From assembly GCA_947475295.1 (NCBI GenBank), contig CANJLF010000007.1, positions 1-64,000 on the forward strand: a stretch of DNA of 64,000 nucleotides, written 5' to 3'. The notes under the pieces were generated by a model, which worked only from the letters and a program-made list of their open reading frames with translations, was not told the origin of the DNA and did no database searches. Positions 20,807 through 29,546 of this stretch are shown here, one piece after another. Made by a program: the position numbers and the translations under genes. The DNA is from Fidelibacterota bacterium. GTDB taxonomy: Bacteria; Pseudomonadota; Alphaproteobacteria; Rhodospirillales; Rhodospirillaceae. The first letter of the stretch is position 1. Each line of letters opens with the position of its first letter.

Positions 20807-21943
20807 TTACATCGCTTCGAGGATGGTGGCGATGCCTTGACCGCCGCCGATGCACTGCGTGGCGAGGGCGTATTTTTTCTTCTCGCGCACGAGAAGGGCC
20901 GCGGCCTTACCGGTGATGCGGGCACCGGTGGCGCCCAAAGGATGGCCGAGCGCGATGGCGCCGCCGTCGATATTGGTTTTGGACAGATCGACACCCAGGT
21001 CCTTCACCACCGCGAGGCTTTGCGCGGCGAAGGCTTCGTTGAGTTCGATGATGTCGATCTGGCTGAGTTTCAGCCCGGCGCGGGCAAGAGCTTTCTGTGT
21101 AGCTCCCACAGGGCCGATGCCCATGATCTCCGGCGCGCAGCCCGAGACCGCGATGGACAGAATGCGCGCGAGCGGCACCAGGCCGTTCTTTTTGGCGTAT
21201 TCCTCGGTGCAGACCAGCACCGCCGAAGCGCCGTCGGTCAGCGGCGAGGAGGTGGCCGCCGTCACCGTGCCCTTCTCGCTGAAGGCGGGCTTCAGGGTTG
21301 CCAGCGCTTCGACAGTAGAGTCGGCGCGAATACAGCCGTCGCTGTCGATCATGCCGCCGTCGCCTTTCACAGGAATGATCTCGTCCTTGAACTTGCCGGC
21401 GGCTTGCGCAGCCGCGGCGCGGCGGTGACTCTCGACGGCGAACTCTTCCTGGGTCTTGCGCGAGATTTGATATTTCTCGGCCAGGTTTTCGGCGGTTTCG
21501 CCCATGCCGATGTAGGCGCGGGAGCCGCTATCAACCAAGGTCGGGTTCGGCATGGGATTGTAGCCGCCCATGGGCACCCGGCTCATGCTTTCGATCCCGG
21601 CGCAGATGAATACTTCGCCCGCACCCATCTTGATGGCGCCGGCCGCCTGGTGGATGGACTGCATCGACGATCCGCAGAAGCGGTTGATGGTGTCGCCGGC
21701 CACGGTGTCCGGAAGCCCGGCCAGGAACACCACGTTGCGCGCGATGTTGAAGCCTTGCTCGCCTTCGGGGAAGGCGCAGCCCATGGCCAGGTCTTCGATG
21801 TCCGCGACCTTGACCTTGGTCTTTTCCACGAGGCCTTTAATCACGGCCGCAGCCAGATCGTCGGGCCGCACTTTGCGCAAGGCACCTTTGTTGGCCAGGT
21901 GGAACGGAGAGCGGACATAGCCTGCGATAACAACGTTGCTCAT
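20807..21943 (-). CDS. Acetyl-CoA acyltransferase (thiolase)
   Basis: A 378-residue type II thiolase that cleaves 3-ketoacyl-CoA to acetyl-CoA and a shortened acyl-CoA. The nucleophile C90 lies in NRFCGSSMQ, the second histidine site is GGAIALGHPLGATGARI, and the C-terminal active-site cysteine is in CIGGGQG. It is somewhat shorter than the usual ~390 residues but complete in motifs. It sits upstream of the two-domain dehydrogenase/hydratase on the same strand, the normal FadA-FadB partnership, and has an AAGGGGA ribosome binding site. Confidence 0.95.
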   Translation of the reverse strand: MSNVVIAGYVRSPFHLANKGALRKVRPDDLAAAVIKGLVEKTKVKVADIEDLAMGCAFPEGEQGFNIARNVVFLAGLPDTVAGDTINRFCGSSMQSIHQAAGAIKMGAGEVFICAGIESMSRVPMGGYNPMPNPTLVDSGSRAYIGMGETAENLAEKYQISRKTQEEFAVESHRRAAAAQAAGKFKDEIIPVKGDGGMIDSDGCIRADSTVEALATLKPAFSEKGTVTAATSSPLTDGASAVLVCTEEYAKKNGLVPLARILSIAVSGCAPEIMGIGPVGATQKALARAGLKLSQIDIIELNEAFAAQSLAVVKDLGVDLSKTNIDGGAIALGHPLGATGARITGKAAALLVREKKKYALATQCIGGGQGIATILEAM

Positions 21944-21995
21944 TGGATGGTCCCCTTATGACGGCCCAAATCAGATATTCAGATATACGGCGGCC

Positions 21996-23690
21996 TCAGC
22001 CTTTTTTGGTGGCCTCGGCCTCTTGTTTCAGTTCTTTCTTCGACAGCTTGCCGATCAGCGATTTCGGCAGCTCGTCGCGGAATTCGTATTCAGCAGGCTG
22101 TTCGATCTTCGAAACCTTGTCCTTCATGAAGGCGCGGATCTCAGGCTCGGTCAGCGTCATGCCGGCGCGCACTTTGATGAAAGCCTTTGGGGCTTCGCCG
22201 CGATAGGCGTCGGGGATGCCGATGACCGAGGTTTCCTCGACGGCCGGATGCTGGTACAGCGCTTCTTCCAGCACACGCGGATAGATCTTATAGCCCGAGG
22301 CGTTGATCATATCCTTGATGCGATCGACGATGAAGACATAGCCGTCTTCGTCGATATAGCCGACATCGCCGGTGTGCAGCGCGCCGTGTTTCATGACATC
22401 AGCCGTGTCTTGGGGGCGGTTCCAGTAGCCCTTCATGACCTGGGGCCCGCGGACACAGATTTCGCCTTTCTCGCCAACGCCCAAGAGGCGGTCGTCTTCC
22501 AGTGAACGAATTTCGATGATCGTTCCGGGCATGGGCAGGCCGACGGAGCCGGGTTTGTTCTCGCCCTCGGTGGGATTGGTGCAGGCCACGGGTGAAGTCT
22601 CGGACAGGCCGTAGCCTTCGACGACGACGCATTTGGTGCGCGCCTCGAAGGCCTTTTTGACTTCCACCGGCAAGGGCGCGCCGCCCGAGATGCAGAGCTT
22701 GATGGAGGTGAGATCGTACTTGTCGACGTCGGGTGAATTGTTGATGGCGGTATAGATGGTGGGCACGGCTGGGAACAGCGTCGGCTTTTTCTTGGCGATG
22801 TTCTTGAGACAATCTTTGAGATCAAAGCGCGGCATCATGATGATCTCGGCGCCGTATTCCATGCCCACCAGCAAAATCACGGTCATGGCGAAGACGTGGA
22901 AAAAAGGCAGCGCGGCGAGAAAGCGTTCGTTGCCGACGTCCGGCTTGCCGTACCAGGCTGAAACCTGGCGCGCATTTGCGGTGATATTGGCGTGTGTCAG
23001 CATGGCGGCTTTGGGCACGCCCGTAGTGCCACCCGTGTATTGCAGGATGGCGACGTCTTCCACGGGGTCGATGGCCACCGGCGTGGGCTCGCCGTCATTG
23101 TCGATCAGATGGTCCCACCAGATCTGGCGGCCGTCTTCTTCGACATCGGCGACAGTCGCGCGCTTGAACAGGTTGAACATCACAGCGGTTCCAAAGGGCA
23201 GCGCCTCGGCCATGGAACAGACGATGAGTTTTTTGAGCGGCGTGTTGTTGAGCAACGTGCGCGCCTTGGGATACATGGCCGTGAGGTCCATGGTCACCAG
23301 GAACTCGGCGCCGGAGTCCCTGACCATGTTCTCCAGCTCGCGCGCGGCGTAGAGCGGGTTCATGTTCACGACCGTGCCGCCGGCCATGAGGATGCCGAAG
23401 AAGGCGGCGATGTAGTAAGGCGTGTTGGGCAGCAACAGGCCGACGCGCGTGCCTTTGGTCACGCCCAGCTTCTGAAATCCTTGGGCGGCCTGGGCGGCGA
23501 GGCGGCCGGTCTCGGCATAGCTCCACCGCTTGCCGAGAAATTCCATGCACGGATGGTCGGGGTTAGCGGCGACGGCGTCGTGCAGCAGCTTAAAGGCAGG
23601 AACCTTGGGAATCGGCATGGCCCAATCCACAAAAGACGGATAGGCCTTCAGCCAAGGGTAGTCCGGTCTGCTTGCGTCGTAAGCCGCCAT
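21996..23690 (-). CDS. fadD: Long-chain acyl-CoA ligase
   Basis: A 564-residue adenylate-forming enzyme that activates free fatty acids with ATP and CoA as they enter the cell. The P-loop-like A3 motif is YTGGTTGVPKAAMLTH. GYGLSETSPVACTNP and LHTGDVGYIDEDGYVFIVDR are the adenylate-binding motifs, and the C-terminal lysine loop is near PKSLIGKLSKKELK. Its length and motifs match FadD. It has a strong AGGGAGA ribosome binding site. It is the first gene of a same-strand run through the thiolase, bifunctional enzyme, dehydrogenase and thioesterase. Confidence 0.94.
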   Translation of the reverse strand: MAAYDASRPDYPWLKAYPSFVDWAMPIPKVPAFKLLHDAVAANPDHPCMEFLGKRWSYAETGRLAAQAAQGFQKLGVTKGTRVGLLLPNTPYYIAAFFGILMAGGTVVNMNPLYAARELENMVRDSGAEFLVTMDLTAMYPKARTLLNNTPLKKLIVCSMAEALPFGTAVMFNLFKRATVADVEEDGRQIWWDHLIDNDGEPTPVAIDPVEDVAILQYTGGTTGVPKAAMLTHANITANARQVSAWYGKPDVGNERFLAALPFFHVFAMTVILLVGMEYGAEIIMMPRFDLKDCLKNIAKKKPTLFPAVPTIYTAINNSPDVDKYDLTSIKLCISGGAPLPVEVKKAFEARTKCVVVEGYGLSETSPVACTNPTEGENKPGSVGLPMPGTIIEIRSLEDDRLLGVGEKGEICVRGPQVMKGYWNRPQDTADVMKHGALHTGDVGYIDEDGYVFIVDRIKDMINASGYKIYPRVLEEALYQHPAVEETSVIGIPDAYRGEAPKAFIKVRAGMTLTEPEIRAFMKDKVSKIEQPAEYEFRDELPKSLIGKLSKKELKQEAEATKKG

Positions 23691-23934
23691 ATTTCTCCCT
23701 TGATCTCCCGTGGGGGCTCCCGCTTTACCGCGTGCCGCGTGGACTCTCCCGATCCCTTAGGCAGGGAAAAATCCCAGCGAATCAAACGCTTCGCCACCAG
23801 GGCCAGGAAGAAACGGCGTAGAATATGGGCCAATTGGCGATATTGCGTTGCGGCATAAGAGCGGGAGGAGGCCTAGGCGGCCCGACTCCACCCCATCCCG
23901 GGCTGATCTCGGCGCCGATCTGGGGCCGATTTCG

Positions 23935-24243
23935 CTACTTATCTAAGAGACTTGAGAGCTTCAGGGCGATGCCCTTCGAGCCAAAAACCTTGAGCTTGCC
24001 AAGGGTGAAGGCGACCATGGGATTGAGGTCGCCGTTGATGAGCTTGACCATATTGTCCGCTGACAGGGCCAGCGTGGTTTCGGCGTCGTCGCTGTCGGGA
24101 TTGGGTGTGATTTTCACCTCGTCGCCGGTGGCATCCAGCAGGATTTTGCCGTCGTCGCCGAGATCAAAAAGCACGGTGTGATGCAGCTCTTTGAGCTTTT
24201 CCGCCTTACCCTGCATTTCGCCGATGAGATCTTCCAAGGCCAT
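23935..24243 (-). CDS. SCP-2 sterol/lipid-transfer domain protein
   Basis: A 102-residue single-domain protein of the SCP-2 lipid-binding family. The core DDAETTLALSADNMVKLING followed by DLNPMVAFTLGKLKVFG is the family's most conserved part. Such proteins bind fatty acyl chains or acyl-CoA in a tunnel. Its place just upstream of fadD on the same strand fits a carrier for the beta-oxidation genes. A GGGGAG ribosome binding site lies before the ATG. The 244 bases to fadD hold no other gene. Confidence 0.88.
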   Translation of the reverse strand: MALEDLIGEMQGKAEKLKELHHTVLFDLGDDGKILLDATGDEVKITPNPDSDDAETTLALSADNMVKLINGDLNPMVAFTLGKLKVFGSKGIALKLSSLLDK

Positions 24244-24429
24244 GTCGGTCTCCCCTAACTAGTGTACGCGTGTCGCCGCCGATTTCCCCACAGGCTTGTG
24301 TAACTTGCGCGGTTAAGCGGCTAGGCGGTTCGACTGCCAACCAATATGCCACAGAAATATAAGCATTTCATGGCGTTAATTGACCTTGCCGGGCCGACGG
24401 GCTAGCTTTGCCGAATCACGCGAAGGTAG

Positions 24430-24867
24430 CTATTCCGGCGCGCGGCGGCGGGGCGCTTTGTCACGCTGGTCTATCTGGTGCTGGAGCCCGATACCCGCGA
24501 CGTGCGCTGGATCAACGCCGGCCACGGGCCGATTTTTCTGTTCGATCCGACAGCCGACAGCTTCGAGGACATCACCGCTCAGGATATTCCGCTGGGCATC
24601 AATCCGGACTGGCAGTTCGAGGAACACGGGCGCGACAAGTGGCCGAGCGGCGGAATCCTGGTGATCGGTACCGACGGCATCTGGGAAGCGCAGAATCCCG
24701 ACGGGCACGCGTTTGGTAAGGAGGGCCTGAAACAGGCCATCCGCGCGCAAGCCAACCAGTCGGCCGAGGATATCTGCAAGGCCGTGGTCGCGCGCCTTGA
24801 GGAATTTGCCGGCGGCGAGCCCCAGCGCGACGATGTGACGTTGGTTGTGGTCAAGTTCCCGAAATAA
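24430..24867 (+). pseudogene. 5'-truncated SpoIIE-type (PP2C) phosphatase fragment
   Basis: The reading frame is open only from base 24430, after an in-frame TAG at 24427. It encodes the last ~145 residues of a SpoIIE/RsbU-type serine phosphatase domain: AGRFVTLVYLVLEPDTRDVR, WINAGHGPIFLF, the metal-binding GTDGIWEAQN and the terminal QRDDVTLVVVKF. The N-terminal part of the domain, with its first metal-binding aspartate, and any sensor or receiver region are absent. No start codon with a ribosome binding site suits the conserved sequence. It probably came from a regulator of the anti-anti-sigma/general stress pathway (PhyR or RsbU type) now lost here. Confidence 0.75.
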
Positions 24868-24886
24868 TGCGCGTCCGCGTTTTGTC

Positions 24887-25312
24887 ATGCCGCTGAACCT
24901 CATCAAGCTTGCCGTCGGGATCGAGGATCTTGAACACCTCGACAAACGCCAGAAGCAGTGGCGCGATAAGAAGACCGGCCACTACCGCCACTGGACGCGC
25001 ATGACGCCCAAGCGCGACAAGGAACTGCTGGACGGCGGTTCGCTCTATTGGGTCATCAAAGGCATGATTCTTTTACGCCAGCCCATCGTCGGTTTCAGCG
25101 AAGACGAGGACGAGGGCAAGCCGATGTGCGTGATCGAGCTGGCCCCTGTGCAGATTCTGGTGCAGCCCCGCGCTCAGCGCGCTTTTCAGGGCTGGCGCTA
25201 TCTGAAGGCCGACGCCGCGCCCGCCGACGTCAAAAAGGGCGGCAGGCTGTTCATCGATCCCAACATGCCGCAGAAGATGAAGCTGGAACTGGCGAAGCTG
25301 GGTCTGTTGTAG
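24887..25312 (+). CDS. DUF1489 family protein
   Basis: A 141-residue protein of the alphaproteobacterial family DUF1489. The opening LNLIKLAVGIEDLEHLDKRQ, the motif YWVIKGMILLRQPIVG and the end WRYLKADAAPAD with FIDPNMPQKMKLELAKLGLL are typical. Length matches the family (~140). Its function is unknown. It is probably cytoplasmic, as there is no signal peptide or membrane segment. The ATG at 24887 begins the conserved region and lies 20 bases after the phosphatase remnant. No good ribosome binding site is seen. Confidence 0.88.
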   Translation: MPLNLIKLAVGIEDLEHLDKRQKQWRDKKTGHYRHWTRMTPKRDKELLDGGSLYWVIKGMILLRQPIVGFSEDEDEGKPMCVIELAPVQILVQPRAQRAFQGWRYLKADAAPADVKKGGRLFIDPNMPQKMKLELAKLGLL

Positions 25313-25466
25313 TTTTGCGCGCTTTCCGCGCGTGGGAACTTAAGTCCATTTGTGGAAGGCCGAAGTAACCGCAGAAGTATTGGCGGTCGGCGTCGATCAA
25401 GATCAACCTGTCGCTGCGGTTCATCAGGCGCCGGAAGAGATCGAAGGGCTTGTCGAAGAGGCTCAT
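25251..25466 (-). CDS. Doubtful 71-residue ORF behind the EamA gene
   Basis: The segment IRVLHKTELAPMSLFDKPFD and on to NRSDRLILIDADRQYFCGY looks more protein-like than a chance frame, and the frame is open upstream to the EamA stop at 25520. But the 3' end overlaps the DUF1489 gene tail on the other strand and no family is recognised. It may be a relic of a gene that once followed the EamA transporter. Confidence 0.25.
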   Translation of the reverse strand: MSLFDKPFDLFRRLMNRSDRLILIDADRQYFCGYFGLPQMDLSSHARKARKTTTDPASPVPASSSAACWDR

Positions 25467-25519
25467 GGGGGCCAGCTCGGTTTTGTGCAGTACCCGGATG
25501 TAACGCCCAGAATGAAGAT

Positions 25520-26410
25520 TCAGCCCAACAAAACCAGCGGCAATCCGAGGGCCATGATAGCGATGCCGGCGATTTTGGGCCTGGTCACGGCCTCCTGGAA
25601 ATAGGCCCGGCCCAGGATCTGCGCGCCAACTAAGCCAATGGTGCGCTTGAATAGTTCGACCACGGCCACCAGGGTCATTTGATAAGCCATAAGTTGCAGG
25701 CCATAGCCAAGGCCCGCGGTCAGGGCCACGCCCATGAGCGGCTTCAAAGCGCCGCGCGGCAGGGCCAGGGACTTAAGGCCGCCGGTGGAGATCACCCAGG
25801 CCCCGGCCGCGCTCCCCAGAATAATCAACTGAATCAGGCCGTGCATGCCGACGCCGGCATGGGCCAGGCAGAGTTTGTCGACCGGCGGGCTCATGGACCA
25901 CAGCAGCACGACGCCGGCCATGGGCTTTGCTCCGGGCTGGGCGGCGAAACTGCGCCAGACCGCGATGGGATGAAAGCCGCCGCCGGCCGGCAGATAGAGT
26001 GTGAACAGCCCCGCGGCCACAAACAGGATTCCGGCGGCCTGGGCTGTACTGGGCCACTCGCCGAGGAGAAGGCCGCCCAGCACGGTGGTCAGCACCGGCA
26101 CCAAGGCCAGCATGGGGATCATCATGCTCAAAGGTGAACGCCGGACGGCGACGATGAACAGAAAGTTCGCGCCAAGTCCGAGGATGGCGACCGCGATCCC
26201 GGGCGGGATGTAGCCGGCGTCTAGCCGGGTATCGCCGCTGACCGCCATCCATGCGGCCAGAACCGGCATTTCCAGCAGGAAGGCATAGAACAGCGCCAGT
26301 GGCACGCCGGCGCTGGACGGCACGGCTTTGCGGAAATAGTCCGAGCAAGAATAGGAAACCGCGCACGCGACGCTGAGCACAACGGCCGGCAGGCTAAGTG
26401 CGAAAATCAT
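25520..26410 (-). CDS. EamA/DMT-superfamily transporter
   Basis: A 296-residue inner-membrane protein with about ten predicted transmembrane segments in two EamA repeats, the usual size for the drug/metabolite transporter superfamily. The first repeat ends with TVLGGLLLGEWPSTAQAAGI, and the second with RAYFQEAVTRPKIAGIAIMA, each matching the conserved 'E' segment of the repeat. The substrate is unknown. It begins 2 bases after the csoR stop codon and is almost surely co-transcribed with that copper repressor, so it may respond to copper. A metal-related role is inference. Confidence 0.85.
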   Translation of the reverse strand: MIFALSLPAVVLSVACAVSYSCSDYFRKAVPSSAGVPLALFYAFLLEMPVLAAWMAVSGDTRLDAGYIPPGIAVAILGLGANFLFIVAVRRSPLSMMIPMLALVPVLTTVLGGLLLGEWPSTAQAAGILFVAAGLFTLYLPAGGGFHPIAVWRSFAAQPGAKPMAGVVLLWSMSPPVDKLCLAHAGVGMHGLIQLIILGSAAGAWVISTGGLKSLALPRGALKPLMGVALTAGLGYGLQLMAYQMTLVAVVELFKRTIGLVGAQILGRAYFQEAVTRPKIAGIAIMALGLPLVLLG

Positions 26411-26412
26411 GT

Positions 26413-26688
26413 CTAACGCGCGGTACGCCGGAGCAGGGTGATCAGTTCCGTCGCCTTCTTGCGCTGCTCGCCGGCGTTGCCGCTGACGATGGCGTGCTCG
26501 ATGCAGTGTCCAAGATGATCGTTCAAGATTTCAGTCTCCACCTTCGCCAGCGCCGCCTTGACCGCCTGAAGTTGCGTCAGGGTATCAATACAGTAGCGAT
26601 CATCTTCGACCATGCGCGTCACGCCGCGCACTTGGCCTTCAATACGATTGAGGCGGCGGATCAAACCGGGTTTATGTTTTGACTTCAT
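26413..26688 (-). CDS. csoR: CsoR-family copper-sensing repressor
   Basis: A 91-residue all-helical repressor of the CsoR/RcnR/FrmR family. The DNA-contacting N-terminal part is GLIRRLNRIEGQVRGVTRMV. The Cu(I) ligand set C-H-C is visible as YCIDTLTQ and HLGHCIEHAI, which fits a copper sensor rather than FrmR (formaldehyde) or RcnR (nickel). The ATG at 26688 has GGAGGAG just upstream, while an in-frame ATG at 26700 has no ribosome binding site and would use that GGAGGAG as coding sequence. It diverges from copA over a promoter with two G-C-rich palindromes of the CsoR type, so copper should release repression of both transcripts. Confidence 0.9.
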   Translation of the reverse strand: MKSKHKPGLIRRLNRIEGQVRGVTRMVEDDRYCIDTLTQLQAVKAALAKVETEILNDHLGHCIEHAIVSGNAGEQRKKATELITLLRRTAR

Positions 26689-26712
26689 AGGCTCCTCCAT
26701 ATTTCACAATCG

Positions 26713-26758
26713 TATACCCCCGGGGGGTAATTGACAATATACCCTTAGGGGGTATAAA
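26713..26758 (+). promoter_or_regulatory. csoR-copA divergent control region with two CsoR operators
   Basis: Operator 1 is TATACCCCCGGGGGGTAA (26713-26730). Operator 2 is TATACCCTTAGGGGGTATA (26738-26756). Both have the TA-rich ends and C-tract/G-tract centre of known CsoR sites. The copA promoter has a consensus -35 TTGACA (26731-26736) and -10 TATAAA (26753-26758) 16 bases apart. Operator 2 fills the spacer, so a bound CsoR would block RNA polymerase directly. Confidence 0.85.
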
Positions 26759-26779
26759 CGATTCAATATGGAGCACTCA

Positions 26780-29134
26780 ATGTCTGAGAAACACGCGCAT
26801 CACGGCTGTTGCGGCGGCCCTGCTAAAGCGGGGGCGGCGCCGGCGGTCGATCCGGTTTGTGGAATGGCCGTGGACCCGCAAACAACCCCGCATCGCGAGG
26901 ACTTTGAGGGAATATCGTATTTTTTCTGTTCGGCCGGGTGTCGCGCGAAATTCATGGCGCGTCCCCAAGACTACATCGCCGCGCAGCCGACGCCGCCAAA
27001 GCCCCCGACTGACCCAGGCGCGATCTACACCTGCCCCATGCATCCCGAGGTTCGGCAGGTCGGCCCGGGAAACTGCCCGATCTGCGGCATGTCGCTAGAG
27101 CCGGTCGCGGTCGCCGCGGATGCCGGTGAGAATCATGAGCTTGCCGACATGAGCCGGCGCTTCTGGGTTGGTCTGGCCCTGACGCTGCCAGTTTTCTTTC
27201 TGGAAATGGGTAGCCATATTCCTGCGCTCGGCCTGCACGACGTGGTGCCGCCGCGCATCTCCAATTGGATTCAATTCGCGCTCTCGACGCCGGTGGTTTT
27301 GTGGGCAGGTTGGCCGTTCTTCGTACGCGCCCGGGCATCGGCCGTGCATCGCCGCTTGAATATGTTCAGCCTGATCGCGTTGGGAACGGGTGCGGCTTAT
27401 CTTTACAGCCTGCTCGGCACGTTCGCGCCGGGCGTGTTTCCTGAGGGCTTGCGCGTCATGGGCGGCGCGGTCGCTGTGTATTTCGAGGCGGCAGCCGTCA
27501 TCACCGTTCTTGTGCTGCTCGGCCAAGTGCTGGAGCTGCGCGCCCGCGCGCAGACCGGCGGTGCGATCCGCGCCTTGCTTAATCTGGCGCCCAAAACCGC
27601 GCGCCGGTTGAACGCCGGCAATGAGGACGAAGAAATCCCCCTCGCGCTGGTTCAGGCTGGCGATCGTCTGCGCGTGCGCCCCGGCGACGGCGTGCCGGTA
27701 GATGGTGAAGTGCTCGACGGCAGAAGCGCCGTCGATGAGTCCATGGTCACCGGTGAGTCGCTGCCGGCGGCCAAGCAACCCGGCGACAAGGTCATCGGCG
27801 GGACTGTGAACGGCACCGGGGCACTGATCATGCGCGCCGACAAAGTCGGCGCCGATACCATGCTCGCGCGGATCGTGGCCATGGTCGGCGAGGCGCAGCG
27901 CAGCCGCGCGCCGATTCAGCGCATGGCGGATACCGTGTCGGGCTATTTCGTGCCCGCCGTCCTTGCTGTCGCCATCGTGACCTTCATCGCCTGGTTAGTC
28001 TGGGGGCCGGCTCCCGCGCTGAGTTACGCGCTCATCACAGCGGTCTCCGTGCTGATTATCGCCTGCCCCTGTGCGCTCGGCCTCGCCACGCCCATGTCCA
28101 TCGGCGTCGGTGTCGGCAAAGGAGCCGGCGCGGGCGTTCTGATCAAATCCGCGGAAGCCCTTGAGCGCATGGAGAAGGTGGACACGCTGGTGGTGGATAA
28201 GACCGGAACCCTCACCGAAGGCAAGCCCAAGGTGACGGCGATTGTTGCCGCGCGCGGATTTTCCGAAGCCGAAATCCTTCCTTTAGCCGCTGGTCTTGAG
28301 CGCTCCAGCGAACATCCGCTCGCCGCAGCCATCGTGACCGCCGCGCGGAATGGCGGCGCCGCCGTTCAGGAGCCGACGGACTTCGCCTCCGTCACCGGCA
28401 AAGGTGTGACGGGCAAAGTCGGCGGAAGGGCCGTGGCTTTGGGTAATGCGAAGCTGATGGCGGACATCGGTGTTGCGCTCGGCGACCTTGAGGGCAGAGC
28501 TGACGCGCTTCGCCGCGACGGTGCGACGGTTCTATTTCTTGCGGTGGACGGCAGAGCGGGCGGTGTCATCGCCGTTGCAGATCCGATCAAGCCCACCACC
28601 CAAGCCGCTCTCGCGAGCCTCGGCAAGGACGGGATACGCATTGTGATGTTGACTGGCGACAACAAGACTACAGCCGAAGCGGTGGCGCGGAAGCTCGGGA
28701 TCACCGACGTCAAAGCCGATGTCCTGCCGCAAGACAAGCACCGCATCGTCACTGAACTCACGGCTGCCGGACGCATCGTCGCCATGGCGGGTGACGGCGT
28801 GAACGACGCACCCGCTCTGGCCGCTGCTGCTGTGGGGGTGGCGATGGGTACGGGCACCGAAGTCGCGATTCAGAGCGCCGGGATCACCTTGGTAAAAGGC
28901 GATTTGGCGGGTATTGCACGGGCGATTGTTTTGAGCCGCGCGACAATGCGAAATGTCCGCCAGAACCTCGTCTTTGCCTTTGCTTATAATGCGGTCGGTA
29001 TCCCCATCGCGGCGGGCGTCCTTTACCCGACCTTTGGCATTCTTTTAAGTCCGATGGTCGCCGCTTTGGCGATGTCGTTGAGTTCAGTGTCAGTGATTAC
29101 AAATTCCCTGCGCCTGCGTACCGTAAAGTTATAA
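26780..29134 (+). CDS. copA: Copper-exporting P1B-type ATPase
   Basis: A 784-residue inner-membrane pump that exports Cu(I) from the cytoplasm using ATP. In place of the usual HMA domains, the N-terminus has a His/Cys-rich stretch (HAHHGCCGG), a YHS domain (C27, C50, C54) and a heavy-metal-binding domain YTCPMHPE...CPICGM (C85, C99, C102). The transport-site CPC motif is C429-P-C431, the phosphorylated aspartate is D473 in DKTGT, and the hinge is [10 protein letters not shown]. Eight transmembrane helices are expected. The ATG at 26780 has GGAG upstream. The ATG at 26768 is possible but would be almost leaderless. It is the first gene of the copA-copC-copB-like-copD run. Confidence 0.95.
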   Translation: MSEKHAHHGCCGGPAKAGAAPAVDPVCGMAVDPQTTPHREDFEGISYFFCSAGCRAKFMARPQDYIAAQPTPPKPPTDPGAIYTCPMHPEVRQVGPGNCPICGMSLEPVAVAADAGENHELADMSRRFWVGLALTLPVFFLEMGSHIPALGLHDVVPPRISNWIQFALSTPVVLWAGWPFFVRARASAVHRRLNMFSLIALGTGAAYLYSLLGTFAPGVFPEGLRVMGGAVAVYFEAAAVITVLVLLGQVLELRARAQTGGAIRALLNLAPKTARRLNAGNEDEEIPLALVQAGDRLRVRPGDGVPVDGEVLDGRSAVDESMVTGESLPAAKQPGDKVIGGTVNGTGALIMRADKVGADTMLARIVAMVGEAQRSRAPIQRMADTVSGYFVPAVLAVAIVTFIAWLVWGPAPALSYALITAVSVLIIACPCALGLATPMSIGVGVGKGAGAGVLIKSAEALERMEKVDTLVVDKTGTLTEGKPKVTAIVAARGFSEAEILPLAAGLERSSEHPLAAAIVTAARNGGAAVQEPTDFASVTGKGVTGKVGGRAVALGNAKLMADIGVALGDLEGRADALRRDGATVLFLAVDGRAGGVIAVADPIKPTTQAALASLGKDGIRIVMLTGDNKTTAEAVARKLGITDVKADVLPQDKHRIVTELTAAGRIVAMAGDGVNDAPALAAAAVGVAMGTGTEVAIQSAGITLVKGDLAGIARAIVLSRATMRNVRQNLVFAFAYNAVGIPIAAGVLYPTFGILLSPMVAALAMSLSSVSVITNSLRLRTVKL

Positions 29135-29162
29135 CCCGCCAACTCGATCTGTGGAGACGGAC

Positions 29163-29546
29163 ATGCCTTTTCCTCCCAAGACCTGCCTATATGCTGCTCT
29201 CACCGCCGCACTTCTTTTTGGAAACATCGCTTTCGCCCAGGCGCACACGAAACTGGTGACGTCCCAGCCTGCCGCGAATGCTCAAATTGCATCGCCGGCT
29301 GAGATCACGCTGACCTTCGACGAGCTACCGACGCCGATAGTGGCGACTTTGAAAGCCGTCGGCGGTCAGGAGATCACGGCTCTGGGCGCCGTCCGTAAGG
29401 ACGGCGCGGTTTTACATTATGCGGTCACCCGTGCTTTAGCGGCGGGCAAATATGAGTTGTCCTTTCGCGTAACGTCCGCGGATGCCCACGTCACGGCAGG
29501 CAGCGTCGTCTTCACCGTTGTCGATGGCGCCGGAGCCACCAAATGA
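29163..29546 (+). CDS. copC: Periplasmic copper-binding protein CopC
   Basis: A 127-residue CopC-family protein. A signal peptide ends at AQA before HTKLVTSQPAANAQ, so the mature protein would start with the histidine that forms the Cu(II) 'His-brace'. A second conserved histidine is in SADAHVTAGSVVFTV near the end. It is a small beta-barrel carrier of copper in the periplasm that usually works with CopD. The ATG at 29163 has GGAG at the right distance, better than the ATG at 29151. Its stop overlaps the start of the next gene by ATGA. Confidence 0.92.
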   Translation: MPFPPKTCLYAALTAALLFGNIAFAQAHTKLVTSQPAANAQIASPAEITLTFDELPTPIVATLKAVGGQEITALGAVRKDGAVLHYAVTRALAAGKYELSFRVTSADAHVTAGSVVFTVVDGAGATK

